Shown here: positions 17,117-27,121 of the stretch, in pieces
Layout of the letters: the number at the start of each line of letters is the position of its first letter
Position numbering within the stretch: the stretch's first letter is position 1
NCBI GenBank assembly: GCA_004557545.1
Contig: SFGV01000001.1
Span: forward strand, 52,410 to 116,409
Length of the DNA stretch: 64,000 nt
Direction of reading: 5' to 3'
DNA from: Succinatimonas hippei
GTDB lineage: Bacteria > Pseudomonadota > Gammaproteobacteria > Enterobacterales > Succinivibrionaceae
Notes under the pieces: generated by a model
What the model saw: the letters and a program-made list of their open reading frames with translations, nothing else
The model's database searches: none
What the model was told of the DNA's origin: nothing
Position numbers and translations under genes: made by a program

Positions 17117-17782
17117 ATGACTCAGGATGAACTTAAGACCATGGTTGCCAAAGCGGCGCTTGATTATGTCCCAAAGAAAGGGATCTTGGGCGTAGGAAGC
17201 GGTTCTACCGTGGTGAAATTCATAGAGCAGCTTGGCAAGAGCGGCATTCAGATTGAAGGCGCGGTAAGCAGCTCGGTAAAGACCACTCATCTGCTTGAGA
17301 AGATCGGGGTTGAGGTTCTGGATCCCAATGATGTCGAGGGCTATGACGTTTATATCGATGGCGCTGACGAGGTGGATCCGAATTTCAATCTTATAAAAGG
17401 CGGCGGCGCCTGCCTTACCCGCGAGAAGATCTTAACCTCAATGGCCTCGACCTTCGTGTGCATAGTGGACAAGTCAAAGCTCGTTGACACTCTGGGAGCC
17501 TTCCCGCTGCCGGTTGAGGTCATCCCCATGGGACGCGAGCAGGTTATAAGACAGCTTCGCAAAATAACCGGAGGCGATCCGGTGCTGCGCAAGGGCTGCA
17601 TTACCGATAACGGCTGTCAGATTGTCGATGTCAGGGGACTTAAGATCACAGATCCTGTATCCCTTGAGGACAAGATAAACGCGATCCCGGGTGTGGTAAC
17701 GGTGGGGCTTTTCGCGCGCCGCGGCGCCGAGGTGGTGCTTTATTCAGACGAGAGCGGAGTTCAGATAAGAAAGCGTGGGTGA
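17117..17782 (+). CDS. rpiA: Ribose-5-phosphate isomerase A
   Basis: A 221-residue enzyme interconverting ribose-5-phosphate and ribulose-5-phosphate. It shows GVGSGSTV near residue 27, DGADEVD near 82 and KGGGACLTREK. The start ATG 17117 with GGAGG at 17108-17112 gives the standard N-terminus MTQDELK; the longer frame beginning at 17075 lies inside tyrS. It supplies the non-oxidative pentose-phosphate pathway together with tkt and the transaldolase-like gene in this window. Confidence 0.95.
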   Translation: MTQDELKTMVAKAALDYVPKKGILGVGSGSTVVKFIEQLGKSGIQIEGAVSSSVKTTHLLEKIGVEVLDPNDVEGYDVYIDGADEVDPNFNLIKGGGACLTREKILTSMASTFVCIVDKSKLVDTLGAFPLPVEVIPMGREQVIRQLRKITGGDPVLRKGCITDNGCQIVDVRGLKITDPVSLEDKINAIPGVVTVGLFARRGAEVVLYSDESGVQIRKRG

Positions 17783-17803
17783 TCTGATAGCTCATTAAAT
17801 AAA

Positions 17804-17833
17804 CACGGCCTGCCTTTGACAGGCCTGTTTTTT
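17804..17833 (+). terminator. Terminator after rpiA
   Basis: A stem GGCCTG/CAGGCC with a 7-base loop is followed by TGTTTTTT. It lies 22 bp after the rpiA stop. Confidence 0.8.
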
Positions 17834-17964
17834 GACATGAGAGCTGATTTTGTGATCAGCAGTCAGATTGTCGCTGGATCCTTTGCGAAAAAGGCTCTTT
17901 GGTGTAAATATAAGTATATGGATAGTCGCCATATATTCTGAAACGATAATCCCCTGCTCATTCA

Positions 17965-17980
17965 TGGCATGAAAAATGCT
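17965..17980 (+). promoter_or_regulatory. Sigma-54 promoter upstream of fliE
   Basis: TGGCATGAAAAATGCT matches the RpoN consensus TGGCAYR-N4-TTGCW at every fixed position but one. GG and GC lie at the correct 10-bp separation. The predicted start is about 17991, 44 bp before fliE. In Vibrio and Pseudomonas the fliE operon is also RpoN-dependent. Confidence 0.8.
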
Positions 17981-18034
17981 CTAATCCCTTAAAAAAAGGA
18001 TTTGAGCGTCGGAAAACCGGCGCGGAGGCCAAAA

Positions 18035-18484
18035 ATGAGCATAGGTATTGACAGCGTCGGATCATCAGGATCAATACTCTCCGGACTTCAGAATATGCAA
18101 CGCCAGATGAGAGCGCTGAGCGCGGCTGCTGGAAATAACGGTCAGAGTGTGGCTCAGCCTCATGTTTATGACAGCGCTTTATCAGAAGAGGATAAATCTG
18201 TTAATACTGTCTCTGGCGCCGTACCATCTGTTAACGGACAAGAAAGCGCCGCCAATCGTGTCGGCGCGTTTGAACACGCGCTCAAAGAGGCATTTGAGAA
18301 TGTCAACAATCTTCAGAACAACGCCAGCAATTTGCAGACCAGATTTGACACTGGTGACAGACAGGTGACCCTCTCTGATGTTATGCTTGCAACACAGAAA
18401 TCAAGTATTTCCTTCGAGGCGGCGGTACAAATCCGTAACAAGCTTATCGAAGCGTACAAAACCGTGTCCCAGATGCAGATCTGA
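18035..18484 (+). CDS. fliE: Flagellar hook-basal body protein FliE
   Basis: A 149-residue protein that joins the MS ring to the proximal rod. The conserved C-terminus VTLSDVMLATQKSSISFEAA followed by VQIRNKLIEAYKTVSQMQI is diagnostic. I start at ATG 18035 (GGAGG at 18024-18028), giving MSIGIDSVGSSG; the longer frame from 18002 lacks a ribosome site. It is slightly longer than Escherichia coli FliE because of a Ser/Asn-rich insert at 35-75. It opens the fliEFGHIJ operon. Confidence 0.93.
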   Translation: MSIGIDSVGSSGSILSGLQNMQRQMRALSAAAGNNGQSVAQPHVYDSALSEEDKSVNTVSGAVPSVNGQESAANRVGAFEHALKEAFENVNNLQNNASNLQTRFDTGDRQVTLSDVMLATQKSSISFEAAVQIRNKLIEAYKTVSQMQI

Positions 18485-18507
18485 TCTGAATTAGGCAGAA
18501 TTGAAAT

Positions 18508-20409
18508 ATGCCAGACAACGATTTACCGGTACCATCCGGAACTCAGGGATCGGGGAGCAATGTTCCCGCGGTAACTGAGAGCAATACCAGCACCGCGCTG
18601 ACCGATCCAAAGGTCGCGGCCGCGGCGCCGTCTATTGACGGCCCTTCATCAGACGCCCCTGAAAAATCAAAATCAGGAGCCGTGAAGCGTTTCATGGCCT
18701 TTATATCCGATTTCATCCATAACGGTGATGTGTTGCACCGTTTCATGCTGCTGGGCTTTCTCGCCATTTTCGTGGCGGTGATCATATTCACTATATTCTC
18801 GCTGCACTCAGGATCCTCAAGCGCCCCCGCGACGGAAAGACAACTTGGCACATACTCACCCCAGGAGATTGGCAAGGTTCTAGATTTCCTTGATAACGGC
18901 GGCTACAAGTATCGCTTGTCTGGTGAGGCCATCTATGTTGACGCCACCAAGTATTCTGATATCACGTCCCAGATGCTGCGCCAGGGAATAGCGCTTCCCA
19001 AGGAGAAAAATGATCTTGGTGACTCAATTCTGATGACTGACAGCGGCTTTGGCGTTTCACAGCATCTTGAGAACGAACGCATCAAACACGGACGCGAGAT
19101 CCAGCTTGCCCGGGCGATTGAAAAGATCGACGGTATTGACCGCGCCACCGTGCTTCTGGCTATTCCCAAGGAGAACGTGTTTGCCCGCGAAAAGAGTCGT
19201 CCTTCCGCGGCGGTGGTGGTTACACTCAAAAACGGAACCTACCTTAGCCCCGAAAACGTTTCATCCATACGTTTCATGGTCGCCTCTGCGGTGCACAACC
19301 TGCTTTCCAAGGACGTCACGGTAACCGATCAGCAGGGGCGCCTGCTCTCGGATGACCGCCGCGAGGATACGGCTGAGAACAAGCTCCAGCGCGAGTTTGA
19401 GATGCACACCATGCGTGAGGCTCAGTACCGCGACAAGCTCGATACCATACTTGCCCCTATGCTGGGTCTTGGCAACTACTCGGCCGAGGTGGACGTTACG
19501 CTTGACACGACCAAGCAGGAGGAGACCGCCCAACTCTATAATCCTGACAGTCAGGCGGTAAGATCCGAGACCTTAAAAGAACAGCAGGGCGGCAATGACA
19601 AGGGTAACCCTTACGGAGTTCCGGGCTCGCTTTCAAATCAGCCTCCCGCGAACGCGGCTATTCCCCAGCAGCTTAGAAACGGTACCGCCAATTCTGAAAA
19701 CCAGAGCCAGAACCAGCGCAAGGAAAGTAGAGAAGCGGTGCGCAACTATGAGGTTGACACCACGGTGCGTCACACCGTGCGTCCTACCAATATGGTGTCC
19801 CGCCTTACGGTTTCCGTGGCGGTAGACTACCTGCGCAAGGTAGACGCCGATGGCAACGTGACCTACACCCCGCGTCCTAAGGAAGATCTGGAAAAGATAG
19901 CCGATCTGGTGCGCGGCGGACTTGGTCTTGATCAGGCGCGCGGGGATTTTGTCAATGTCGAGACGGTCTCGTTCCCGCACGCTGACGAGCGTCCTCCTCT
20001 GCCATGGTATAAACAGAATTACTTCTACAGGCTTGTGCGCGTGCTTGGCGCCGTGCTGGTAATCATCGTGCTGGTGCTGTTCGTGATAAGACCGATGCTG
20101 ATGAAACTCCTGCACCGCGAGGATGAGGAGGCCGAGCTTGAGGAGCAGAATGATGTTGATCTTGATGACGGCTCAGCGCTTGAGGGCAATGACGATCTTG
20201 ACCTCATTACCAAGAACAAGGAAATGGAGGATCAGGTGTACTCCATCAACGACAGCGGTGGTATTGATCTGCCGGATCTCCACCGTGAAGCCGATCTGCT
20301 CAAGGCGGTCAGAACTCTGGCCTCCAACGAGCCTCAGCTTACCGCCGAGGTCATAAAGGAATGGCTTGAAGGCGAGTCCAAGGATAAAGCCGCAGAGAAA
20401 AAGAGCTGA
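18508..20409 (+). CDS. fliF: Flagellar MS-ring protein FliF
   Basis: A 633-residue protein with an N-terminal membrane helix (about 80-100), the ring-building modules in the middle, a second membrane helix (about 513-535) and a C-terminal cytoplasmic FliG-binding tail (AVRTLASNEPQLTAEVIKEW). The unusual acidic segment at about 545-590 precedes the FliG-binding helices. It is the inner-membrane base of the flagellar motor. Confidence 0.96.
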   Translation: MPDNDLPVPSGTQGSGSNVPAVTESNTSTALTDPKVAAAAPSIDGPSSDAPEKSKSGAVKRFMAFISDFIHNGDVLHRFMLLGFLAIFVAVIIFTIFSLHSGSSSAPATERQLGTYSPQEIGKVLDFLDNGGYKYRLSGEAIYVDATKYSDITSQMLRQGIALPKEKNDLGDSILMTDSGFGVSQHLENERIKHGREIQLARAIEKIDGIDRATVLLAIPKENVFAREKSRPSAAVVVTLKNGTYLSPENVSSIRFMVASAVHNLLSKDVTVTDQQGRLLSDDRREDTAENKLQREFEMHTMREAQYRDKLDTILAPMLGLGNYSAEVDVTLDTTKQEETAQLYNPDSQAVRSETLKEQQGGNDKGNPYGVPGSLSNQPPANAAIPQQLRNGTANSENQSQNQRKESREAVRNYEVDTTVRHTVRPTNMVSRLTVSVAVDYLRKVDADGNVTYTPRPKEDLEKIADLVRGGLGLDQARGDFVNVETVSFPHADERPPLPWYKQNYFYRLVRVLGAVLVIIVLVLFVIRPMLMKLLHREDEEAELEEQNDVDLDDGSALEGNDDLDLITKNKEMEDQVYSINDSGGIDLPDLHREADLLKAVRTLASNEPQLTAEVIKEWLEGESKDKAAEKKS

Positions 20410-20445
20410 GCTTTGAGCTAAAAGGGATATGAAGGAAGCGTAAAG

Positions 20446-21585
20446 ATGGCTGATGAAAACAATAATCTGCCAGCGGCCACGGGCAAGGCTGTGGCCGCTC
20501 CTGGCGTGTCACAGGCTCTGGACAGGGTCGGAAGATCAGTACAGAACGGTACTCTTGAGCTTACTGATGACGAGCGGTCAGCCCTGCAGGGCATGACCGG
20601 ACTTGATAAAGCCGTGCTGCTGATGCTTTCACTCTCAGAGGACGACGCGGCCGAGGTTTTCCGCAATCTGCAGCCAAAGCAGGTGCAGAAGCTGGGCATG
20701 CGCATGTCTCAGGCCGGGCGTTTTACCAATGAGCAGGTAAACGCGGTCCATAAAAGCTTTCTTATGGATATAACCAAGCATTCAAATCTTGGGCTTGGCA
20801 GCTCCGATTTCGTGCGTCACGCCCTGGTTGCTGCTCTGGGCGAGGACAAGGCCAACAATCTGGTCGAGCAGATTTCGCTTGGTACCGGATCGCGTGGTCT
20901 TGATTCGCTCAAGTGGATGGACGCCAGACAGGTCGCCACCATCATCCAGAACGAGCATCCGCAGATCCAGACCATTGTGCTCTCGTATCTTGATCCTGAG
21001 CAGAGCGCTGAGATCCTCTCCCAGTTCCCTGAACCGGTGCGCCTTGACCTGATCATGCGTATCGCCACCCTTGAGGAGGTCCAACCTGCCGCCCTGCAGG
21101 AGCTCAATGAAATTATGGAGAAACAGTTTGCCGGATCCGCCGGTTCCCAGACTGCCAAGATCGGCGGTCTTAAGAGCGCGGCCGACATTATGAACTTCCT
21201 TGACTCCTCAACCGAGACCCAGCTGATGAACGCCATCCAGTCTCAGGACAAGGAGATTGGCACCCAGATTGAGGATCTGATGTTCGTGTTTGAGAACCTG
21301 GGAGACGTAGACGACCGTTCCATTCAGACCCTGCTGCGTGAGGTGCCCTCTGACGTGCTGCAAAAGGCGCTCAAGGGTGCCGATGACACGCTCAAGGAGA
21401 AGTTCTTCAAGAACATGTCAAGCCGCGCGGCCGACTCCATGAAGGAAGATCTGGCATCGATGGGTCCTACCAAGATAGCCGATGTCGAGAGCGCGCAGAA
21501 GGAGATCCTCAATATCGCGCACAAGCTCTCGGACTCCGGGCAGATTGTATTGTCCCGTGGCGGCGGCAGCAGCGATTTCGTCTGA
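20446..21585 (+). CDS. fliG: Flagellar motor switch protein FliG
   Basis: A 379-residue rotor protein with three FliG domains; EHPQTI-type middle signature EHPQIQTIVLSYLDP and the C-terminal torque helix region MFVFENLGDVDDRSIQTLLR with its charged residues. Relative to the usual 330-340 residues it has about 40 extra N-terminal residues. It binds FliF and interacts with the stator. Confidence 0.96.
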   Translation: MADENNNLPAATGKAVAAPGVSQALDRVGRSVQNGTLELTDDERSALQGMTGLDKAVLLMLSLSEDDAAEVFRNLQPKQVQKLGMRMSQAGRFTNEQVNAVHKSFLMDITKHSNLGLGSSDFVRHALVAALGEDKANNLVEQISLGTGSRGLDSLKWMDARQVATIIQNEHPQIQTIVLSYLDPEQSAEILSQFPEPVRLDLIMRIATLEEVQPAALQELNEIMEKQFAGSAGSQTAKIGGLKSAADIMNFLDSSTETQLMNAIQSQDKEIGTQIEDLMFVFENLGDVDDRSIQTLLREVPSDVLQKALKGADDTLKEKFFKNMSSRAADSMKEDLASMGPTKIADVESAQKEILNIAHKLSDSGQIVLSRGGGSSDFV

Positions 21586-21596
21586 TGGCGTAATTT

Positions 21597-22868
21597 ATGG
21601 CAGAAAAAGACTCAAAAGATCCGCTGGTCAAACCCACGATCATAAATGAGGATGACATAGTCAACTCAGAGCCGCAGTACACGGATGCCCGTTATGACGC
21701 GCCGATCGCGCATGTGATCCCATCTGAGAATGTAGGCTCGTATGAGGTCAAGCAATGGCCCATGCTCGGCTCATACGATGATGACACCACCAACGCGCTG
21801 GGATACCCTTCTGACTTTTTTGAACAGCGCCGCGCCTTAGAGCGTGAAAAGCGCCTTCTTGAGCAGAAAAAGGCCGAGGAGGAGCAGATTAAAAAAGAAC
21901 AGGCCGAGCTTGAAAAGGCAAATGAGGAGACACAGCCTGATAAGGATCAGCCCAAGCTTACCGCCGCTGAGCTTGATGAGATCAGATCCCAGGCCTTCAG
22001 CGAGGGGCATGAAGAGGGCTTTGCCAAAGGCCATGAGGAGGGATTAAAGCAGGGGCTTGAGGAAGGGACAAAGCAGGGCAGCGAAAAAGGTTTTGCCGAG
22101 GGTAGCGAGAAGGGGCTTGAGGCAGGATACGCCAAAGGGCGCGCTGAGGGCTTTGAGAAGGGGCGCGCCGAGGGGCTGGCCTCGGGCGAGGCGGTAGTGC
22201 TTGAGCAGTCAGAGCGATTCCGCCATCTTGCCGACGCTCTGGCAAATCCATTAAGAGAGGTTGACCGGGATGTTACCGAGCTTATGGTAAAGCTCATCGC
22301 AAAACTCGCAAGGGTCGTGGTAAAGCGCGAGATCAATGGGGACAGCGAGTTCATAAAGACCACTGTGCAGAGCGCCATATCAGAGCTTGCTGATACCAAA
22401 AACGGAATTGAGATCACTCTAAATCCTGATGACGTGGCCCTGCTTGAGGCCTCGGTAGGGCGTGAGTACATGCTAAAAGAGCACTGGACGCTCAAAGGCT
22501 CAGATGAGATACACCCAGGGGATGCGATAGTTTCATCGGGATCCTCGTTTGTAAATTGCAAGCTCGATGAGCGGCTTGACGCGCTTTGCGCCCAGTTCGC
22601 TGACAACGCGGCGGACGCGGTAGAGTCGGCCGCGCGCGAGGAGATCCCCGGATCACCGGCCTGGGACGCGAAAAAAGACGACCCGCTTGAGGTTCCGCAG
22701 AGTCTTAAGGATCTCATGGCTCAGGAGGCCTTGTCGCAGAGCTCTGACGATGCTCAGCCATCAGATCCATCAGGTGATCACAAGGAAGCGGCCGCTTTGC
22801 AAAACGCGCGTAAGGACGCCGCTCAGGCCGGGACTGACGCGCCAATCTCCGGGGCTCGAGAGCCATGA
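21597..22868 (+). CDS. fliH: Flagellar export regulator FliH
   Basis: A 423-residue FliH, long for the family. Residues 80-120 are a charged coiled coil, and residues about 135-205 hold a run of Gly-centred repeats ([15 protein letters not shown], continuing to [19 protein letters not shown]) that represent the family's GxxxG segment in extended form. The FliI-binding domain follows to about 345, and the last 80 residues are disordered. It anchors and regulates the FliI ATPase. It overlaps fliI by four bases. Confidence 0.9.
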   Translation: MAEKDSKDPLVKPTIINEDDIVNSEPQYTDARYDAPIAHVIPSENVGSYEVKQWPMLGSYDDDTTNALGYPSDFFEQRRALEREKRLLEQKKAEEEQIKKEQAELEKANEETQPDKDQPKLTAAELDEIRSQAFSEGHEEGFAKGHEEGLKQGLEEGTKQGSEKGFAEGSEKGLEAGYAKGRAEGFEKGRAEGLASGEAVVLEQSERFRHLADALANPLREVDRDVTELMVKLIAKLARVVVKREINGDSEFIKTTVQSAISELADTKNGIEITLNPDDVALLEASVGREYMLKEHWTLKGSDEIHPGDAIVSSGSSFVNCKLDERLDALCAQFADNAADAVESAAREEIPGSPAWDAKKDDPLEVPQSLKDLMAQEALSQSSDDAQPSDPSGDHKEAAALQNARKDAAQAGTDAPISGAREP

Positions 22869-24304
22869 ACGGACTGCTTTCCAGGCTCTCTGAGATTGAG
22901 ATCCCCTCTGATGAGAAGAAGCCTTCGGTTTCAGGCACGCTAACCCGCGTTGTCGGGCTTACCCTTGAGTGTACCGGGATCAGGGTTCCGGTAGGAACCA
23001 GATGCCGCATAACCACCACAGACGGTCCCATGACAGCCGAGGTGGTGGGCTTTTCAGGCAAGACCACCTTTCTTATGCCTACAGAGGAGATCACCGGGGT
23101 AGAGAGCGGTGATCCGGTAACCCCGCTCCTTGATGAGGATGATTTCCCCTATGGTGATCACCTCCTGGGCCGTGTGGTTGACGGAATAGGTAATCCCATA
23201 GACGGTCTGGGTCCCCTCGGCAGCCGCCGGGGACCACGTTACAGAAGGCACCGGGTCAACCCCATGGCAAGGCGCCCCATAAAGGAACCTCTGGATGTCG
23301 GAGTGCGCGCGATCAATGCGCTTCTGACCATAGGCAAGGGCCAGCGTATGGGGCTTTTCGCAGGCTCCGGCGTTGGCAAGTCAGTGCTTCTGGGCATGAT
23401 GACCCGCGGCACCAGCGCCGATGTGGTGGTGGTAGGTCTTATTGGCGAGCGCGGACGTGAGGTTCGCGAATTTATTGATGACATCCTGGGAGCCGAGGGC
23501 AGAGCGCGCAGCGTGGTCGTGGCGGCGCCTGCCGACGCCTCGCCTCTGATGCGCCTTAAAGGCTGTGAAACCACGCTTTCAATTGCCGAGTATTTCCGCG
23601 ATCAGGGCAAAAGCGTGCTGCTTCTTGTAGACTCCCTTACCCGTTACGCCATGGCCCAGCGTGAGATAGCCCTGGCCGTAGGCGAGTCTCCGGCGACCAA
23701 GGGCTATCCGCCCTCGGTATTCGCGAGGCTGCCGGCGCTGGTGGAGCGGGCTGGCAACGGCGGAGAGGGACAGGGCTCAATCACCGCTTTCTTCACCGTG
23801 CTGGTTGAAGGCGATGATCTGCAGGATCCTATAGCCGATTCAGCCAGAGCCATACTTGACGGACATATCGTGCTCTCCCGCGCTCTTGCCGACGCCGGTC
23901 ACTATCCTGCCATAGATGTAGAGAAATCGATCAGCCGTGTTATGCCGGCGGTGGTCACGCAGGAGCATCTGGTGATGGCCCGTACCATCAGACAGTGCGT
24001 GGCCCAGTACAACGAGAGCCGTGAGCTCATTCAGATCGGCGCCTACCAGAAGGGATCTGATCCGCGCATAGATCAGGCGATCATGATCAAGCCTTATATC
24101 GATGACTTTACCCAGCAGGATTTCCGTGAAGTCATTCCTTATGCCCAGAGCGTTGAGGATATGAAAAAGGTCGCGCTGATCTTAATTGGCGACGCCCAGA
24201 AAAAGGTTGACGCGCTGAATTCCAAAATGCAGGCCAAAGAAAACGTACCGGCAAAGGCGTCCGCCTCCCAGAAGGGCAACGGGGCCTTTGAGCGCGTGAG
24301 GTAA
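22865..24304 (+). CDS. fliI: Flagellum-specific ATPase FliI
   Basis: A 479-residue F1-beta-like ATPase of the flagellar type III export apparatus. Walker A is [15 protein letters not shown] near residue 165 and Walker B is [20 protein letters not shown]. The C-terminal 25 residues are an extra lysine/alanine tail. It starts inside the fliH stop. Confidence 0.96.
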   Translation: MNGLLSRLSEIEIPSDEKKPSVSGTLTRVVGLTLECTGIRVPVGTRCRITTTDGPMTAEVVGFSGKTTFLMPTEEITGVESGDPVTPLLDEDDFPYGDHLLGRVVDGIGNPIDGLGPLGSRRGPRYRRHRVNPMARRPIKEPLDVGVRAINALLTIGKGQRMGLFAGSGVGKSVLLGMMTRGTSADVVVVGLIGERGREVREFIDDILGAEGRARSVVVAAPADASPLMRLKGCETTLSIAEYFRDQGKSVLLLVDSLTRYAMAQREIALAVGESPATKGYPPSVFARLPALVERAGNGGEGQGSITAFFTVLVEGDDLQDPIADSARAILDGHIVLSRALADAGHYPAIDVEKSISRVMPAVVTQEHLVMARTIRQCVAQYNESRELIQIGAYQKGSDPRIDQAIMIKPYIDDFTQQDFREVIPYAQSVEDMKKVALILIGDAQKKVDALNSKMQAKENVPAKASASQKGNGAFERVR

Positions 24305-24307
24305 TAA

Positions 24308-24775
24308 ATGGCGTCCGACAGAGGACTTGAGCGGGTGCTTGATCTCAGGCAGAAGGCTGAGGACGCGGCTCGCGCGAAATGGAGCGAAGCGCTCGCCGCG
24401 GTCTCGGCTTGTGAGAACCAGATCCAAAAGCTTGAGGATTTTAAGGGCGTTTACTTAAAGGAAATGGCTCAGAAGAGCGCGCTTACTCTTTCGATGAATC
24501 AATATCTGGCCTATGAGGATTTCATAGGAAGGCTTGATGACGCGGTAAAAAAACAGAGCATGGTGCTTGAAGGGCTGAAGCAGCGCGCGGAGCAGTGCCG
24601 TGACGCGTTTGTAAAAGCCCGTCAGCAGCGCGAGATCATTGAGTCACTTATAGAAAGCCATAAGAAAAAACGCGCCGCTCTTGAGTCGCGCGCGGAGGCC
24701 AAGCTCACCGATGACACCGTTTCATCAAAAATGGCCAGGATCATGCAACGGCAAAGCCGTGATTGTAACGATTAA
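24308..24775 (+). CDS. fliJ: Flagellar export chaperone FliJ
   Basis: A 155-residue all-helical protein with coiled-coil character throughout, in the invariant position after fliI. It promotes FliI hexamer function and escorts export substrates. The identification rests on size, coiled coil, position and the motif RVLDLRQKAEDAAR near the N-terminus. Confidence 0.88.
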   Translation: MASDRGLERVLDLRQKAEDAARAKWSEALAAVSACENQIQKLEDFKGVYLKEMAQKSALTLSMNQYLAYEDFIGRLDDAVKKQSMVLEGLKQRAEQCRDAFVKARQQREIIESLIESHKKKRAALESRAEAKLTDDTVSSKMARIMQRQSRDCND

Positions 24776-25080
24776 GAACGCGGCGATTTAACATACGCTT
24801 TTCTCTTAAATCAGGTTTATCGAGATGCGGCGTAAAACCCCTAGCTTTAGACAGGCATGGGGAGTGTCAACAGTCAACTCTACCCTCTGTGGTACTTTTT
24901 TTCCTCTCAGCCTCATGGTGATGATCAGGTACTCCGCGTCAGGATGAGCGTGAACCGAAATCAGATTTCAGATCTGGCAGACATCTTGCATAAGGTAAGA
25001 CAGAAGGCATGACCAAACGCAAGATATTTATATACGCTTGGTTAAGTAACTGAAAAATAAAGCCTTGCCAGGAGTTTTGT
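24776..25080 (+). other. Intergenic region between fliJ and fliK
   Basis: About 305 bp without a gene. It contains the sigma-54 promoter listed separately. I see no convincing terminator for fliJ, so readthrough from fliE-J into fliK is possible. Confidence 0.6.
24975..24990 (+). promoter_or_regulatory. Sigma-54 promoter upstream of fliK
   Basis: TGGCAGACATCTTGCA carries the full -24 TGGCA and -12 TTGCA elements with correct 16-base geometry; one degenerate position differs from consensus. The predicted start is near 25001, 80 bp before fliK. It divides the flagellar genes into two sigma-54 units. Confidence 0.8.
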
Positions 25081-26988
25081 ATGAATGATATAAGCGCGCT
25101 TGAGACAAAGGGAAGAGCAGATCTTGCCGCAAGCGGCATGAACGCTCTTACCGGCGGATCATTCGGATCCGATTTCGCTGTGCTTTTAACACAGATGTCT
25201 GACACTGGCGCGAAAGGCCTAGCCGGGGCGCTGTCATCCTCTGAGGTACAAAAAGGTATAGCCGGAGCGCCACAGAGCCTTTTAAAGGACAAAAAAAGAG
25301 CGCGTACAGATGGACAGTCCGCGGCAAGCCAGAATAAGCAAACTGATCCCCTGGCGTCACCGGGCGTTTCTGATAATGGCGCGAAGAGCGCTGATAAGTC
25401 ACAAAGCGCTGATCATGATCACGCTGGAAGATCCGGAAATTTAAAGTCAGACGAAAACGATCAGCAAAGAATTATGTCGCGGGATCATAATGAAAAAGCG
25501 CGCTCCTCTGATGACAACCTCGCCAGAACAGACAGTTCAGATGAAGACGCTGAAACAGACTCTGATAAGGCGGACGCTCAGAGGGAACTCTCTGTTTTAA
25601 ATGAAAACGACGCTGATCTGGCGATGCCGTTGACGATCCGGGGATCTGAGAGTGATGGTGAGCTGAGCTTAACAGATGAGGATGGTTCATCGGACGCTTT
25701 ATTAAAAAACGCTTCTGCGCTGTCAGATGAGATGTCAGAGGAAGATCCTGACGCGGGGATGTTAAAACAGATGGTTTCGACCTCGTCCAGGGACGCGGCC
25801 GGTGGCGCTGAGACAGCAATCACCAAAAACGCAGCGCTGTCAGGAAACTTTTCTGAGAATAGCAATCTTTCAGATCTTAAGCAGGAAGCTTCCGCTCAGG
25901 CCACGCTGGATACGCAAACCGATCTTTCAGCTCTGGGCCCTGATGAGCCTGAGAAGGTTCAGACACTATCAGCTGACGGTCAGGCGCTTGGCGAGCTCAT
26001 GTCAGACGCGGGCGTAACTAAGGTAAGCTCGACAAAACCGCAGTTCCCTGACGCCGGTGCCGAGGCCTCTGATATATCAGACAGTCTTTCCAATATCGCC
26101 GACAGCATCAAGGCGGCCTCCGAACTGCTGCCAGAGCAGGATCAGGGTGGTGAGAACAGCGCAGGTCAGGATCAGTCAGATCAGAGCATGAAGGACGCGC
26201 TTATGGTGTTGCGTCAGGGAAGCAAAGGCTCAGGCTCAGCTGATGGGAGCGCGCAGAACGCCGAGGGACTTTTAGCCGGGGGCGATCTGGCAGAGGGCGA
26301 GGGAGGACTTAAAGCTCAGGATCAGGCAGGTCAGAGAGCCGGTGTCTCCCAGAGTCTGACGATGGCTCAGAGTGAGGGAAAGGTCAGCGCCGCGCCGGCC
26401 GATAGCGCGATGTATGAGCCATCCTCAGCCGTAACAGGCGGTAATGACACGCTTTCGGCCTCGCGTTTAAACGCTCGCGACAGCTTCCAGACCCAGAGCC
26501 TTCGTGACACCATGCTTTCACTCTCATCAGACGTGAAAGCCAATGCCGAGAAGATCACCCAGGCGGTGATGGCAATGTCCGCGAAGAATTTAAAGAGCCT
26601 GCATATTGAGCTCAACCCGGAGGGACTTGGCAGTATGCAGATTGATATCGACTCGGACTCAAAGGACGAGGCGGTAAGAATAGGGATCTCGGCGAGTTCC
26701 TCTCAGGCAAGGGCAATCCTCTCACAGGGAATGGACGCTTTGCGCGAAGGACTTATGCGTAACGGGATCTTTGCGCAGGCCGAGCTCTCTTCGGGAACAG
26801 ACTCAGGTACTGCCAGCCCGGATGGCGGTAACTCAGGAAGCGGTCAGTGGCAGGGTTCTGAAAACAACAGACAATGGCGTGGAGCTGACGGTTCAGCCAT
26901 ATTTGCCTCAGCACCTGAGGAGTCAGCGGATCCCGCGATCGCGTCGAGCGCAGAGACCGATGATGGAGCTTTAAATCTGTTCGCGTGA
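25081..26988 (+). CDS. fliK: Flagellar hook-length control protein FliK
   Basis: A 635-residue protein, mostly Ser/Asp/Glu/Gln-rich and disordered. The Flg_hook C-terminal domain lies at about 470-570, with the characteristic LKSLHIELNPEGLGSMQIDI and VRIGISASSSQARAILSQ blocks. FliK is a secreted molecular ruler that switches export specificity when the hook reaches length. The long low-complexity portion is expected for the ruler. Confidence 0.92.
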   Translation: MNDISALETKGRADLAASGMNALTGGSFGSDFAVLLTQMSDTGAKGLAGALSSSEVQKGIAGAPQSLLKDKKRARTDGQSAASQNKQTDPLASPGVSDNGAKSADKSQSADHDHAGRSGNLKSDENDQQRIMSRDHNEKARSSDDNLARTDSSDEDAETDSDKADAQRELSVLNENDADLAMPLTIRGSESDGELSLTDEDGSSDALLKNASALSDEMSEEDPDAGMLKQMVSTSSRDAAGGAETAITKNAALSGNFSENSNLSDLKQEASAQATLDTQTDLSALGPDEPEKVQTLSADGQALGELMSDAGVTKVSSTKPQFPDAGAEASDISDSLSNIADSIKAASELLPEQDQGGENSAGQDQSDQSMKDALMVLRQGSKGSGSADGSAQNAEGLLAGGDLAEGEGGLKAQDQAGQRAGVSQSLTMAQSEGKVSAAPADSAMYEPSSAVTGGNDTLSASRLNARDSFQTQSLRDTMLSLSSDVKANAEKITQAVMAMSAKNLKSLHIELNPEGLGSMQIDIDSDSKDEAVRIGISASSSQARAILSQGMDALREGLMRNGIFAQAELSSGTDSGTASPDGGNSGSGQWQGSENNRQWRGADGSAIFASAPEESADPAIASSAETDDGALNLFA

Positions 26989-27069
26989 GGTAAGGCTGGA
27001 TCACACCAGGGATCCTGCCTTCTAAAAAACTGGAAAGCCTGCACAGCGCTCACGGATTTGAGCGTGAAT

Positions 27070-27098
27070 TTTAAAAAAAATCAATCAGGCAATATAAT
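27070..27098 (+). promoter_or_regulatory. Possible sigma-70 promoter before fliL
   Basis: A perfect -10 TATAAT (27093-27098) lies 24 bp before fliL, with only a weak TTTAAA at 17-bp spacing as -35. No sigma-54 site is seen in this gap. Confidence 0.35.
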
Positions 27099-27121
27099 GC
27101 AGAGAGCTAAAGGAGAGAGCA

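Noticed and set aside
21947..22717. Long antisense frame (256 codons) opposite fliH
   Set aside because: It mirrors the biased codons of fliH, has Ser/Pro-rich low complexity and no ribosome site or homology.
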